A DNA stretch of 23,412 nt from an uncultured Collinsella sp. (GTDB lineage Bacteria > Actinomycetota > Coriobacteriia > Coriobacteriales > Coriobacteriaceae): NCBI GenBank assembly GCA_900766165.1, contig CAAFUK010000094.1, positions 1 to 23,412 on the forward strand, given 5' to 3'. The notes under the pieces were generated by a model. That model was not told the DNA's origin. It saw nothing but the letters and a program-made list of their open reading frames with translations, and did no database searches. Position numbers and translations under genes: made by a program. This document shows, in pieces, positions 1 through 7,274 of the stretch; positions within the stretch are counted from its first letter, which is position 1; each line of letters starts with the position of its first letter.

Positions 1-32
1 GAGAGTTTTTGTTGTATTGGGTTTTATGGGGA

Positions 33-63
33 AAAATAAACCCCCCCAGAAATTGTAAGGGGG
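33..63 (-). terminator. Second terminator-like hairpin downstream of proC
   Basis: Read on the minus strand, CCCCC (59-63) pairs with GGGGG (within 41-47) across a loop of about 11 nt and is followed by TTTATTTTT (33-40). This has the form of an intrinsic terminator and would back up the inverted repeat next to the proC stop. The rest of positions 1-144 shows nothing else I can support. Confidence 0.5.
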
Positions 64-106
64 CTAGGTGGGGGGCGCTTTTCGTACATGCGACAAAACC
101 GCAGGA

Positions 107-146
107 AAAACCTGCCAAAATATACCTGTCTTTTTTGGTAGGTTTT
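107..146 (-). terminator. Inverted repeat at the proC 3' end, possible terminator
   Basis: AAAACCTGCCAAAA (107-120) faces TTTTGGTAGGTTTT (133-146), which is 13 of 14 complementary with one G-U pair and a 12-nt loop. The repeat includes the last T of the proC stop. Both arms are flanked by A/T runs, so it could end transcripts from either side. A competing short hairpin, GCAGG-AAAAA-CCTGC (101-115), shares one arm. It may be a terminator or a copy of a dispersed extragenic repeat. Confidence 0.5.
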
Positions 147-915
147 ATTGGAGAGTTGCGTCAATTGCCTTGACCAGGGCGCTGCGCATGCCGGCGTCCT
201 CGAGCGCGACGACGCCCTTGATGGTGGCACCGCCGGGCGAGCATACGGCATCCTTCATCGCCGCAGGATGCTGGCCAGTTGCAAGCTGCAGCTTTGCCGT
301 ACCCAGTACCATCTGGCTCACAATGCGATAGGCATCGGCGCGCGGGATACCGTGCTTGACGGCCGCGTCGCCCAAGGCCTCGATCGCCATGGCGACAAAT
401 GCCGGTGCGCAACCGCCCACGGTACCGCCCACAAACAGCAGACTCGTGTCGAGCTCGACCACCGCACCGAGCTTGCCAAGCAGATCAAGCACCACTGCGC
501 TCTGCTCATCACTAAGCGTGGAAGCCTTCTCGCAAGCGATGACGCCCTCGCCCACCGAAACCGGTGTGTTGGGCACCGTCGAGATATGCGCGACGCCCGG
601 CAGGACCTGCTCCCATTTAGCACTATCCCAAGTCCAGGCAACTGAAAGGATGACCTTGTCGGCAAGAGCGTCCTTGAGCGGGGCGAATACCTTCTCGATC
701 ATGTACGGCTTGACCGCGGCGACTACGATATCGGACGCGGCAACAACCTCAGCTGCATCACGGCAGGCGGTCATACCGCGCGCCTGGCAGCGCTCAACCA
801 GTGCGTCGTAGCGACCCGCGCAGGCGCACATGTCGCTCGCAGCTACACCGGCAGCGATCCAGCCATCGGCCATAGCGCTCGCCATATTGCCAAAACCGAC
901 AAATCCAATCTTCAT
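145..915 (-). CDS. proC: Pyrroline-5-carboxylate reductase (ProC)
   Basis: This enzyme catalyses the last step of proline synthesis, NAD(P)H-dependent reduction of pyrroline-5-carboxylate, in the cytoplasm. The 256-aa protein has the N-terminal Rossmann motif GFGNM (residues 7-11) and the family's C-terminal signature HPAAMKDAVCSPGGATIKG, the proline/substrate binding region, followed by ALEDAGMR. The length is close to the usual 260-280 aa. I start at the ATG at 915 because MKIGFVGFG is the canonical N-terminus and AAAGGA lies about 9 nt upstream; an in-frame ATG at 939 would add eight unconserved residues. It lies downstream of rlmH with about 73 bp between them, so it may be in the same unit or have its own weak promoter. 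Product assignment is firm; the start is very likely. Confidence 0.95.
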   Translation of the reverse strand: MKIGFVGFGNMASAMADGWIAAGVAASDMCACAGRYDALVERCQARGMTACRDAAEVVAASDIVVAAVKPYMIEKVFAPLKDALADKVILSVAWTWDSAKWEQVLPGVAHISTVPNTPVSVGEGVIACEKASTLSDEQSAVVLDLLGKLGAVVELDTSLLFVGGTVGGCAPAFVAMAIEALGDAAVKHGIPRADAYRIVSQMVLGTAKLQLATGQHPAAMKDAVCSPGGATIKGVVALEDAGMRSALVKAIDATLQ

Positions 916-988
916 ATCGCATAGTCCTTTCAGACACATTCCTCAAAACGAAAGGTATTGTCCCACGCCATTGTTTCGTATTGCCGAC

Positions 989-1459
989 CTATTTGTGATA
1001 CGGCTCGCCACGACTGATCTTGCAGGCACGGTAAATCTGCTCTAGCAGCACCACACGCGCCAGGTTATGCGGCAAGGTAATGCGTCCAAAGCTGAGCATC
1101 TCGTCGGCGCGGGCGCGCACGTCATCGCTCACGCCGTCCGAACCGCCGATTACAAAGGCAATGTCGCTGCTGCCTCGCAGCATAAGATCGTCGAGCCGCG
1201 CCGAGAGCTCCTCACTCGAACGCTCCTTGCCCTCGATAGCCAGCAGGATCACATGCGCCCGAGACGGCAATGCAGCAAGAATTGCCGCCCCCTCCTTGTC
1301 GCGCGCGGCATCCACGCCGCCCGCCTTAGCCGGGTCGATATCGGCCACCTCGCGGATATCAACCTTGGCATAGGCACCCAGGCGCTTGGTGTACTCAGCG
1401 CACGCGTCCTTCCAAAAGCGCTCCTTGAGCTTACCGACGCAAACGACGGTGTATTTCAC
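989..1459 (-). CDS. rlmH: 23S rRNA pseudouridine-1915 N3-methyltransferase (RlmH)
   Basis: RlmH is a small SPOUT-class methyltransferase that uses S-adenosylmethionine to methylate pseudouridine 1915 in helix 69 of 23S rRNA on assembled 70S ribosomes. The 156-aa protein is standard length. It shows the SAM-binding loop IGGSDG (104-109), the knot-forming LPHNLARVVLLEQIYRA segment (129-145) and the invariant C-terminal GEPYHK. The start codon is GTG at 1459, with AAGGAG about 9 nt upstream. That ribosome binding site overlaps the last codons of the SPFH gene, which ends only 6 bp earlier, so the two genes are probably translationally coupled. Family assignment is essentially certain. Confidence 0.96.
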   Translation of the reverse strand: MKYTVVCVGKLKERFWKDACAEYTKRLGAYAKVDIREVADIDPAKAGGVDAARDKEGAAILAALPSRAHVILLAIEGKERSSEELSARLDDLMLRGSSDIAFVIGGSDGVSDDVRARADEMLSFGRITLPHNLARVVLLEQIYRACKISRGEPYHK

Positions 1460-1465
1460 GCGCGT

Positions 1466-2404
1466 TTACTCCTTCGAATCGTTTTGAACCTTACCGACAG
1501 CCAGCATCTGCTCGAACATCGAGGCCGACTGCGAGAAGTCGCTCGGCAGCACGACCGTCGAGGTTTTACCCGTGCGAGCGAACTCCGTCATCATCTCGGA
1601 CCACTGCGTAAACATGAACAGTTGGTTGGCCTCGTCATTGCCGACACCCGTCTCCTGGATAATCTCGAGCGAGTCCTTGATGCCCAGCGCGATCGCCTTG
1701 CGCTGGTTGGCGATGCCCTCGCCCGCCTTTTCCATTGCCTCGGCCTCGGCGGTCGCCTCGGTGACGCGCTTGATGCGGTCGGCCTCAGCGAGCTCCTGTG
1801 CCGCAGCGCGCTTGCGCTGGGCAGCGTTGATGTCGTTCATGGAGTTCTCAACCTCGGTCGGCAGTGCGATTTTGGTGATGAGCGTCGACACGAGGGTGAA
1901 GCCGTAGGCAGCCATCTGCTCGGACACGGTGGCATTAACGTCCTTGGCGATGTCATCCTTCTTGGCAAAGACCTCATCGAGTGTGTAGACGGGGATCGAA
2001 GAGCGCAGGGCGTCGGTGATGAAGTCACGCATCTGGTCGACGGGCTCCTGCAGCATGTAGTAGCTCTTGTAGATACCCGAATCTGCCGGGCCGGCGCCCA
2101 TGTCATAGCTCACGTGGTACTGAGCAGAGACCTCAAGGCCGATGGTCACGTTGTCCTGGGTCTTAACGTCGATGCCAAAACCGTTTTTCATGGTACGCAG
2201 GCTCACCGTGGCGGCCTTGCGGTCGATCACGGGCACCTTCATGTGGAAGCCCGCGTTGACGATGCGGTTAAACTTGCCCAGACGCTCGATGATCACGGCA
2301 TGCTGTTGTTCAACGACATAGCAGGCGTTGGGAAGCAGCAACAACAGGATGATGATGGGAATCAAAAGGCTGGTAAGGGCGGCGATGATACCGGACAACA
2401 GCAT
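1466..2404 (-). CDS. SPFH/band-7 (stomatin/prohibitin-like) membrane protein
   Basis: The 312-aa protein has one N-terminal transmembrane segment (about residues 3-26, rich in Leu and Ile). A band-7 domain follows, beginning at YVVEQQHAVIIERLGKFNRI and running through FHMKVPVIDRKAATVSLRT. A long Ala/Glu-rich helix (about residues 200-245) is the usual oligomerising coiled coil of the family. Such proteins assemble into ring or cage scaffolds at the membrane, often with proteases or in lipid microdomains; no NfeD partner or protease is encoded beside it here. The start at 2404 has AGAGGAGAG about 6 nt upstream; an upstream in-frame ATG at 2425 lacks a comparable site. Coupling to rlmH is positional and may not be functional. 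The exact subfamily is not resolved. Confidence 0.88.
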   Translation of the reverse strand: MLLSGIIAALTSLLIPIIILLLLLPNACYVVEQQHAVIIERLGKFNRIVNAGFHMKVPVIDRKAATVSLRTMKNGFGIDVKTQDNVTIGLEVSAQYHVSYDMGAGPADSGIYKSYYMLQEPVDQMRDFITDALRSSIPVYTLDEVFAKKDDIAKDVNATVSEQMAAYGFTLVSTLITKIALPTEVENSMNDINAAQRKRAAAQELAEADRIKRVTEATAEAEAMEKAGEGIANQRKAIALGIKDSLEIIQETGVGNDEANQLFMFTQWSEMMTEFARTGKTSTVVLPSDFSQSASMFEQMLAVGKVQNDSKE

Positions 2405-2475
2405 GGTCTCTCCTCTGATAGGCACACGTTGGCATTAGGATACCCGCACGAAGCAGCAACGTGACATCAACAAGA

Positions 2476-2539
2476 GGCCCATAACAAAAAAGCTCCCATT
2501 GCTGGGAGCTCTTTCATTCAATGGTGCGGGCGAAAGGAC
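2476..2539 (-). repeat. 64-bp direct repeat, copy 1: truncated tRNA-Leu 3' end plus terminator
   Basis: Positions 2476-2539 match 2665-2728 at 63 of 64 bases. The copy holds the terminator hairpin and the last 18 nt of tRNA-Leu including CCA (2522-2539), but no other part of a tRNA, so it is a tRNA fragment. It is separated from the genuine copy by 125 bp of hairpin-rich sequence. This looks like a duplication or an attachment-site relic. No integrase gene is in the window. Confidence 0.85.
2486..2510 (-). terminator. Duplicate copy of the tRNA-Leu terminator
   Basis: AGCTCCCA-TTGC-TGGGAGCT on the plus strand (2491-2510) forms an 8-bp stem, followed on the minus strand by a run of U. It is identical to the hairpin behind tRNA-Leu and belongs to the 64-bp direct repeat described separately. 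Confidence 0.75.
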
Positions 2540-2664
2540 GTCCGCGTATCCGCTTCGCGGATCCGCACCGGCTTCGGCCGCCTGCCGGCGTCCTCGCCAG
2601 CTCGCTAAAAACGCTCCGCGTTTTCTTTACGCTCGCTCCTTCACAGGTTCAAGTCCCTGTGATG
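2540..2664. repeat. Hairpin-rich 125-bp insert between the two repeat copies
   Basis: The insert is a chain of small perfect hairpins: ATCCGC-TTC-GCGGAT, CGGC-TT-CGGCCG, AAAACGC-TCC-GCGTTTT and TCACAGG-TTCAAGTC-CCTGTGA. The last resembles a tRNA T-arm in wording but cannot form a proper T-stem. An open reading frame crosses it on the plus strand only because the flanking repeat is open in that frame. It is probably a small extragenic palindromic element. Confidence 0.55.
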
Positions 2665-2728
2665 GGCCCATAACAAAAAAGCTCCCATTGCTGGGAGCTC
2701 TTTCATTTAATGGTGCGGGCGAAAGGAC
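2665..2728 (-). repeat. 64-bp direct repeat, copy 2 (genuine tRNA-Leu 3' end and terminator)
   Basis: This is the copy attached to the complete tRNA-Leu. It differs from copy 1 (2476-2539) at a single base between the hairpin and the CCA end. Confidence 0.85.
2675..2699 (-). terminator. Rho-independent terminator of tRNA-Leu
   Basis: On the minus strand AGCTCCCA-GCAA-TGGGAGCT is followed by TTTTTGTTA. It begins 12 nt after the CCA end of the tRNA. Confidence 0.88.
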
Positions 2729-2797
2729 TTGAACCTTCATGGGGTTGCCCCCATACGGACCTGAACCGTACGCGTCTGCCAATTCCGCCACGCCCGC
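2711..2797 (-). tRNA. tRNA-Leu (anticodon CAG)
   Basis: The 87-nt tRNA has a fully paired acceptor stem (GCGGGCG with CGCCCGC), the anticodon stem-loop TACGG-TTCAGGT-CCGTA with anticodon CAG, a long class II variable arm (TGGGGGCAACCCCA), the T-arm GAAGG-TTCAAGT-CCTTT and an encoded CCA (2711-2713). The long variable arm and the anticodon make it a leucine tRNA reading CUG. It has its own promoter just upstream and a terminator just downstream. Confidence 0.97.
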
Positions 2798-2808
2798 GTG
2801 CAGGAATT

Positions 2809-2837
2809 AGAATAACGGAGCGCCACCACGAACGCAA
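2809..2837 (-). promoter_or_regulatory. Promoter of tRNA-Leu
   Basis: On the minus strand TTGCGT (2832-2837) and TATTCT (2809-2814) are 17 bp apart, a good sigma-70-type match. The -10 box is 12 bp before the first base of the tRNA, and an A/T-rich stretch lies upstream. The promoter starts right at the 3' end of tatD. Confidence 0.75.
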
Positions 2838-2840
2838 GAA

Positions 2841-3758
2841 CTATTTTTGAAAAAGTTTGCAGGCATTTTCCCAAGCTGCTCGCGCGATTGCCTCAGCATC
2901 CTCGCCGGTACGATCGACACGGTCGTTGACCAGCGTGTTTGCCGTAATGGAGATCATTGCGGGCTCGCATTCAAGACCGCGGATGGGCTCCGGAGCCATA
3001 TACGGGCAATCCGTCTCGAACAAAATTCGATCGAGTGGGGTTGCCGCAAATGCCTCGCGCACATCGTCGTTGCGCTTAAAGGTGGCCGCACCGCCATAGG
3101 CGATATAGCAGCCCAAATCCACAAAGCGCTCCATCGTGGCGCGGTCCTCGCCAAAACAGTGCAGCACACAACCAGCCTGGGGCACACCCACCTCGCGCAG
3201 TACGTTGTACGCATCAACGTGCGAGGTGCGCTCCTGGTCCGTGTCCTCGTGACGCAGGTGCAGCTCCACCGGCACATTGCGGCGCACGGCAAGCTCGAGC
3301 TGGCGCGCCATGCAATCAATCTGCACGTTATGGGGTGCCGGCGCGATATCGTCGTCATAGTCCATGTGATAGTCCAGGCCGATTTCGCCAATACCGGCGC
3401 ATAAGGGGTCATCAAGTGCCGCAACGACCTGTGCATGAACGTCGTCGGTATAGTCCGGCGCGCCATACGGATGCACGCCGGCAAGATACTTGATCTGCGG
3501 GATATCCTGCATCGGAAGAATCTCGCGCACCAGCCAGTCGCTATAGTCCGCCACGCTGCGCTTGTCGGCAATGGGGTCGAACATCGTCACCAACAGGTCG
3601 ACGCCCGCGGCTTTGGCGCGCACGAGCGTCTCGGGCACATCCTTGCCCCAAAACGAAAGCAGATGTGCATGCGTGTCGGCAAGCGGCGCCAAGGGCACGG
3701 GACAAGCAACCGTCTTCTTTTTCTTGGTAAACGTCACGCGTTCGGCATTAGGCGTCAT
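2841..3758 (-). CDS. tatD: TatD-family metal-dependent hydrolase/DNase
   Basis: The 305-aa TIM-barrel hydrolase carries the family's metal ligands: DTHAHL (H30, H32), GEIGLDYH with E125, LHLRHED (H167), LHCFGE (H200) and ETDCPYMAPEP (D250). TatD proteins are two-metal deoxyribonucleases, and many bacterial members are annotated only as hydrolases, so the substrate is uncertain. The N-terminus has a short basic stretch (TKKKK) before the barrel. The start at 3758 overlaps the last 11 bp of ksgA in another frame, so the pair is one translation-coupled unit; tatD next to ksgA is a common arrangement in Firmicutes and Actinobacteria. Family assignment is firm. Confidence 0.93.
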   Translation of the reverse strand: MTPNAERVTFTKKKKTVACPVPLAPLADTHAHLLSFWGKDVPETLVRAKAAGVDLLVTMFDPIADKRSVADYSDWLVREILPMQDIPQIKYLAGVHPYGAPDYTDDVHAQVVAALDDPLCAGIGEIGLDYHMDYDDDIAPAPHNVQIDCMARQLELAVRRNVPVELHLRHEDTDQERTSHVDAYNVLREVGVPQAGCVLHCFGEDRATMERFVDLGCYIAYGGAATFKRNDDVREAFAATPLDRILFETDCPYMAPEPIRGLECEPAMISITANTLVNDRVDRTGEDAEAIARAAWENACKLFQK

Positions 3759-4608
3759 GGATTAGCTCCCGGGCCAGACGGACAAAGTCGGCAACATCAA
3801 GCATCTCGGCGCGCGTGGTGGGTGCGATACCGCAAGCCTCAAAGGCAGCATCGAGCACGTCCTTGGCAAAACCGTTGGCGCTCATGGAATTGCGGATGGT
3901 CTTGCGACGCTGAGCAAATGCAGCATCAATCACGCGGGCCACAAATTCGCGATCGAGTCCTTCGGGCACCACGCCGTCAACACGGTCGATACGCACGACG
4001 GCCGAGTCCACGTGCGGCGCCGGCATAAAGCAACGCGGCGGCACCTCAAAGCGACCCGTCACCTGCGCATACAGGCCGAGCTTTGCCGTATAGCCGCCAT
4101 AGGTCTTGTTGCCCGGCACTGCGGCAATGCGATCGGCAACCTCCTTTTGCACCATGACGACGGCGCGCTTGAGCGCGGGCATCGTCTGGAAGAACTGCAG
4201 GATGATTGTCGCCGCCACGTTATAGGGCAAGTTCGCGACAAATACCGTCGGCTCACCGCCGGCGGCCTGCTCAATCTGCTCCGGCGTCACCTTAAGCGCG
4301 TCGCCCATGATAAAGCGGAAGTTGGCGTAGTCGGCGGCGTGAGCATCGAGCACCGGCTCGAGCTCGGGATCGGCCTCGATCGACGTGACGCACGCCGCCT
4401 CCTGCAACAGCGCAAGCGTGAGCGTACCAACGCCCGGACCAACCTCGAGCACGCGCTCATCGCCTGCAAGCTCGGCAAGCTCGCAAATGCGCTCAATTAC
4501 ATGGTTGTCGATCAGGAAGTTCTGGCCCAGGCGATGCTTGGTCGCAAGGCCAAACTCCTCCAGCAGCTCCCTGGTGGCCGTGGGGTTTGCCAAAGGCGAA
4601 GTTGTCAT
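3748..4608 (-). CDS. rsmA: 16S rRNA dimethyladenosine transferase (KsgA/RsmA)
   Basis: RsmA dimethylates two adjacent adenosines (A1518 and A1519 in E. coli numbering) near the 3' end of 16S rRNA and acts as a late check on 30S assembly. The 286-aa protein has HRLGQNFL (26-33), the SAM-binding motif EVGPGVGTLT (55-64), the acidic SIEADPEL and the catalytic motif NLPY (126-129). The C-terminal helical domain with FAQRRKTIRNS is also present. The start at 4608 is supported by AAGGAGG about 5 nt upstream. It follows the metG terminator by about 30 bp, so either it has its own promoter or it depends on read-through. It overlaps tatD. Confidence 0.96.
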   Translation of the reverse strand: MTTSPLANPTATRELLEEFGLATKHRLGQNFLIDNHVIERICELAELAGDERVLEVGPGVGTLTLALLQEAACVTSIEADPELEPVLDAHAADYANFRFIMGDALKVTPEQIEQAAGGEPTVFVANLPYNVAATIILQFFQTMPALKRAVVMVQKEVADRIAAVPGNKTYGGYTAKLGLYAQVTGRFEVPPRCFMPAPHVDSAVVRIDRVDGVVPEGLDREFVARVIDAAFAQRRKTIRNSMSANGFAKDVLDAAFEACGIAPTTRAEMLDVADFVRLARELIHDA

Positions 4609-4640
4609 GGTTGCCTCCTTAGCATGATGGCGGCGTCTTG

Positions 4641-4676
4641 AAACAAAAGGGCATGGACCGTGGCGGCCATGCCCTT
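4641..4676 (-). terminator. Rho-independent terminator after metG
   Basis: AAGGGCATGG (4647-4656) and CCATGCCCTT (4667-4676) are perfectly complementary with a 10-nt loop, and on the minus strand the stem is followed by TTTTGTTT. It lies between the metG stop and the ksgA ribosome binding site, so it separates or attenuates the two genes. Confidence 0.88.
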
Positions 4677-4718
4677 ACAGCTAAACAGCAAATTGCCGAT
4701 ATGGCGCTCGCGCGGTCT

Positions 4719-6320
4719 CTACGCCAGACGCGGGAACAGCGGATCGCCCTTCTCGACGGACTGACCACCGGCAAGCAGGCCCCAAGTGCAAATGCCCTTG
4801 AGGTCGTCGCTCGCGGCCTCTTCCTCGCAGGACAGGCGACGCAGGGCCTCGGCAGAAGTCTGGGGCATGAGCGGCATCAGCAGGTGAGCGGCAATGCGGA
4901 TGGCCTCGAGCAGGTTGTAGATCACAAATGCCAGCTCGTCAGCCTTGGCCTCGTCCTTGGCAAGCGCCCAGGGCTCGGAGTCCTCGATGTAGTGGTTGGC
5001 GGCATGGATGAGCTCCATGACCTCATCCTTGGCTCCGCCGTAATCGAGCACGTCCATCTTGGCCATGTAGCGCTCGACCAGGCCATCGGCAATCTTTGCC
5101 AGCGGGTTGTCGAACGCATCGAACGACGCGGGCTTGGCGGGCGCGCAACCGTCAAAGTACTTGCCGCTCATGTTGAGCGAACGCGAGATAAGGTTGCCCC
5201 AGCTGTTGGCCAGGTCGGCGTTGTAGACCTGCTCCATGCGATCGAAGCTGATGGCACCGTCGGTGCCGGGGACGACGTCGGTCATGAAGTAGTAGCGATA
5301 GCCCTCGACGCCCAGCATGTCGATAACGTCCTGCGGAGCGATGGCGTTGCCGCGGCTCTTGGACATCTTCTCGGCCTTGCCGGTCTCGGCATTGCGCACG
5401 GTCAGGAAGCCGTGGGCAAAGACGTGCTCGGGCAGGGCCTCGCCGATGGCCATGAGCATGGCGGGCCAAATGACACAGTGGAAGCGGATGATGTCCTTAC
5501 CCACGATGTGGAACTGCGCGGGCCAGCGATAGGCCAGCTCGGCACGCGCCTCGTCGGTGTCGACACCGTAGCCGACGGCCGTCATATAGTTGAGCAGCGC
5601 ATCGAACCACACGTAGGTCACATGACCCTCGTCAAACGGGACCTGAATGCCCCAGTCAAAGCTCGTACGGCTCACGGAAAGGTCGTTGAGGCCGCCCTCG
5701 ACAAAGCTGCGAACCTCGTTCATGCGGAACGCAGGCTCGACAAAGTCGGGATGCTCGTCATAGAGCTTAAGCAGCTTGTCCTGGAAGGCGGAAAGCTTAA
5801 AGAAGTAGGACTCCTCCTGCACGCGCTCAAGCGGACGGTGGCAGTCGGGGCACAGGTGCTGGCCGACGCTGCCGTACTCCTCGTCGCCCTTCTGGACCTG
5901 TGTATCGGTGAAGTAGGTCTCGTCAGGCACGCAATACCAACCGTCGTAGCTGCCCTTATACAGGTAGCCGGACTCCTTCATGCGCTCCCACAGGTACTGC
6001 ACGGCATGATGCTGGCGCGGCTCGGTGGTGCGGATGAAGTCATCATTGGAGATCTCGAGCTTGCTCCAAAGCTCCTTGAAGTGCGGAGCCTGGCTGTCGG
6101 TCCACTCCTGCGGCGTCATGTTGTGCTTGGCTGCGGCCTCGGCGACCTTCTCGCCGTGCTCGTCCATGCCGGTCAGGAACTTGACGTTATAGCCGGCGGA
6201 ACGGCGATAGCGAGCCTGAACGTCGGCGATGATGGTGGAATAAGCCGTGCCCAGGTGCGGATCGGCGTTGACGTAGTAGATGGGCGTCGTGATAAAGAAC
6301 GAAGGCTTGCTTTGATCCAT
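4719..6320 (-). CDS. metG: Methionyl-tRNA synthetase
   Basis: This class I aminoacyl-tRNA synthetase charges initiator and elongator tRNA-Met with methionine using ATP. The 533-aa protein has the HIGH-equivalent PHLG (21-24), GMDEHG (51-56), the KMSKS loop at 318-322 (EKMSKSRGN) and a zinc-knuckle region (C130, C157, C160) of the one-zinc type. The C-terminus ends after the anticodon-binding helical domain; the dimerising EMAP/Arc1p-like tRNA-binding domain found in longer MetG proteins is absent, as in many short forms. The start at 6320 has GGAGGAC about 8 nt upstream. It lies 69 bp downstream of rsmI and is followed by a strong terminator. Confidence 0.97.
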   Translation of the reverse strand: MDQSKPSFFITTPIYYVNADPHLGTAYSTIIADVQARYRRSAGYNVKFLTGMDEHGEKVAEAAAKHNMTPQEWTDSQAPHFKELWSKLEISNDDFIRTTEPRQHHAVQYLWERMKESGYLYKGSYDGWYCVPDETYFTDTQVQKGDEEYGSVGQHLCPDCHRPLERVQEESYFFKLSAFQDKLLKLYDEHPDFVEPAFRMNEVRSFVEGGLNDLSVSRTSFDWGIQVPFDEGHVTYVWFDALLNYMTAVGYGVDTDEARAELAYRWPAQFHIVGKDIIRFHCVIWPAMLMAIGEALPEHVFAHGFLTVRNAETGKAEKMSKSRGNAIAPQDVIDMLGVEGYRYYFMTDVVPGTDGAISFDRMEQVYNADLANSWGNLISRSLNMSGKYFDGCAPAKPASFDAFDNPLAKIADGLVERYMAKMDVLDYGGAKDEVMELIHAANHYIEDSEPWALAKDEAKADELAFVIYNLLEAIRIAAHLLMPLMPQTSAEALRRLSCEEEAASDDLKGICTWGLLAGGQSVEKGDPLFPRLA

Positions 6321-6389
6321 GGGGTTTGTCCTCCAGAAAAACGTTGCATACAGTGGATGATTCTAGCGCAAGGGCTGGATATCCTCCAT

Positions 6390-7268
6390 CTATTGCATAT
6401 CGAGCACCATGGCATAGACATCGCGCTTGCGGCGCGAATACTTCTGAGACAGGCGCTTGGCCACCGCAGACGCGGGCTCCCCCTCCTCGAGCGCGGCGCG
6501 GATATCCTCGCGCAGGGCCTCGTTGGGATCCTCTGCCGCGGCGCCAACCGGCACGATACCGGCCTCCTCATCCTCACTCGGCGGCGCGATGACCAGCGCA
6601 ATCTCGCCCTTTACCTCGCCGCGAGCACGCAGCTCCTCGGCAAGCTGGGCAGCGGGCCCGCGCAAGACCTCCTCGTGCAGCTTGGTGAGTTCGCGGCAGA
6701 CGGCAACCTCACGCTGGGGAAAGACCTCCGCCACGGCCTCGAGCGTCGCCACGATACGATGTGGAGACTCGTAGAAGATGAGCGCGCCGGGCACCACGGC
6801 AAGGCGCTGCAAACGGCGCACGCGGTCGCCGTGCTTTCGGCCCAAAAAGCCCTCGAAGAAAAAATGCTCGCAGGGAATGCCGGACGAAACAAGCGCCGTG
6901 ACGCAAGCAGAGGGCCCAGGAATAACTTCGACGGGCACATCGGCCTCACGCGCCGCCTCGACCAGCGCCTGGCCGGGATCGGACACGCTCGGCATGCCGG
7001 CGTCCGAGGCAAAGGCGAGGGTCTCCCCCGCCAGCAGACGGTCGACCAGGCCGGCAGCGCGGCTAGCGATCACATTCTCGTCGCAACGGACAAGCGGCTT
7101 GGAAATGCCCAGGTGCATCAGCAGCTTTGACGTCACACGCGTGTCTTCGCAGCAGATGACATCGGCAGCGGCAAAGGCCTCGCCAACGCGCGGGGACAGG
7201 TCACCCAGGTTGCCGATGGGCGTGCCGACCACATAGAGTTTGCCCGTATGGGCGCTGTTTTGCGTCAT
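6390..7268 (-). CDS. rsmI: 16S rRNA cytidine-1402 2'-O-methyltransferase (RsmI)
   Basis: RsmI methylates the ribose of C1402 in the decoding centre of 16S rRNA. The 292-aa protein has the tetrapyrrole-methylase-type fold signatures VGTPIGNLGD (14-23), EDTR (41-44), SDAGMPSVSDPG (88-99) and IPGPSA (116-121). It also has FYESPHR and a small C-terminal domain ending in YSRRKRDVYAMVL, all standard for the family. The start at 7268 comes 6 bp after the stop of the upstream GH5-like gene and has only a weak ribosome binding site, which fits translation coupled to that gene. Family assignment is firm. Confidence 0.96.
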   Translation of the reverse strand: MTQNSAHTGKLYVVGTPIGNLGDLSPRVGEAFAAADVICCEDTRVTSKLLMHLGISKPLVRCDENVIASRAAGLVDRLLAGETLAFASDAGMPSVSDPGQALVEAAREADVPVEVIPGPSACVTALVSSGIPCEHFFFEGFLGRKHGDRVRRLQRLAVVPGALIFYESPHRIVATLEAVAEVFPQREVAVCRELTKLHEEVLRGPAAQLAEELRARGEVKGEIALVIAPPSEDEEAGIVPVGAAAEDPNEALREDIRAALEEGEPASAVAKRLSQKYSRRKRDVYAMVLDMQ

Positions 7269-7274
7269 ATCAAC

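Noticed and set aside
1067..2464. 465-codon plus-strand open frame opposite rlmH and the SPFH gene
   Set aside because: It is antisense to two recognised genes, with a low-complexity His/Leu/Asp composition.
2641..2670. Possible tRNA T-arm and 3' end on the plus strand (TTCAAGTCC followed by GGGCCCA)
   Set aside because: The T-stem cannot pair at three of five positions and no other tRNA part precedes it. The hairpin is better read as a simple palindrome.
2499..2732. 77-codon plus-strand open frame containing LGALSFNGAGERT twice
   Set aside because: The repeated peptide is only the translation of the duplicated terminator and tRNA end, so it is not a gene.
4638..7130. 830-codon plus-strand open frame opposite metG and rsmI
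   Set aside because: It spans two convincing genes on the other strand and the terminator between metG and ksgA. No domain is recognisable and no ribosome binding site is seen.
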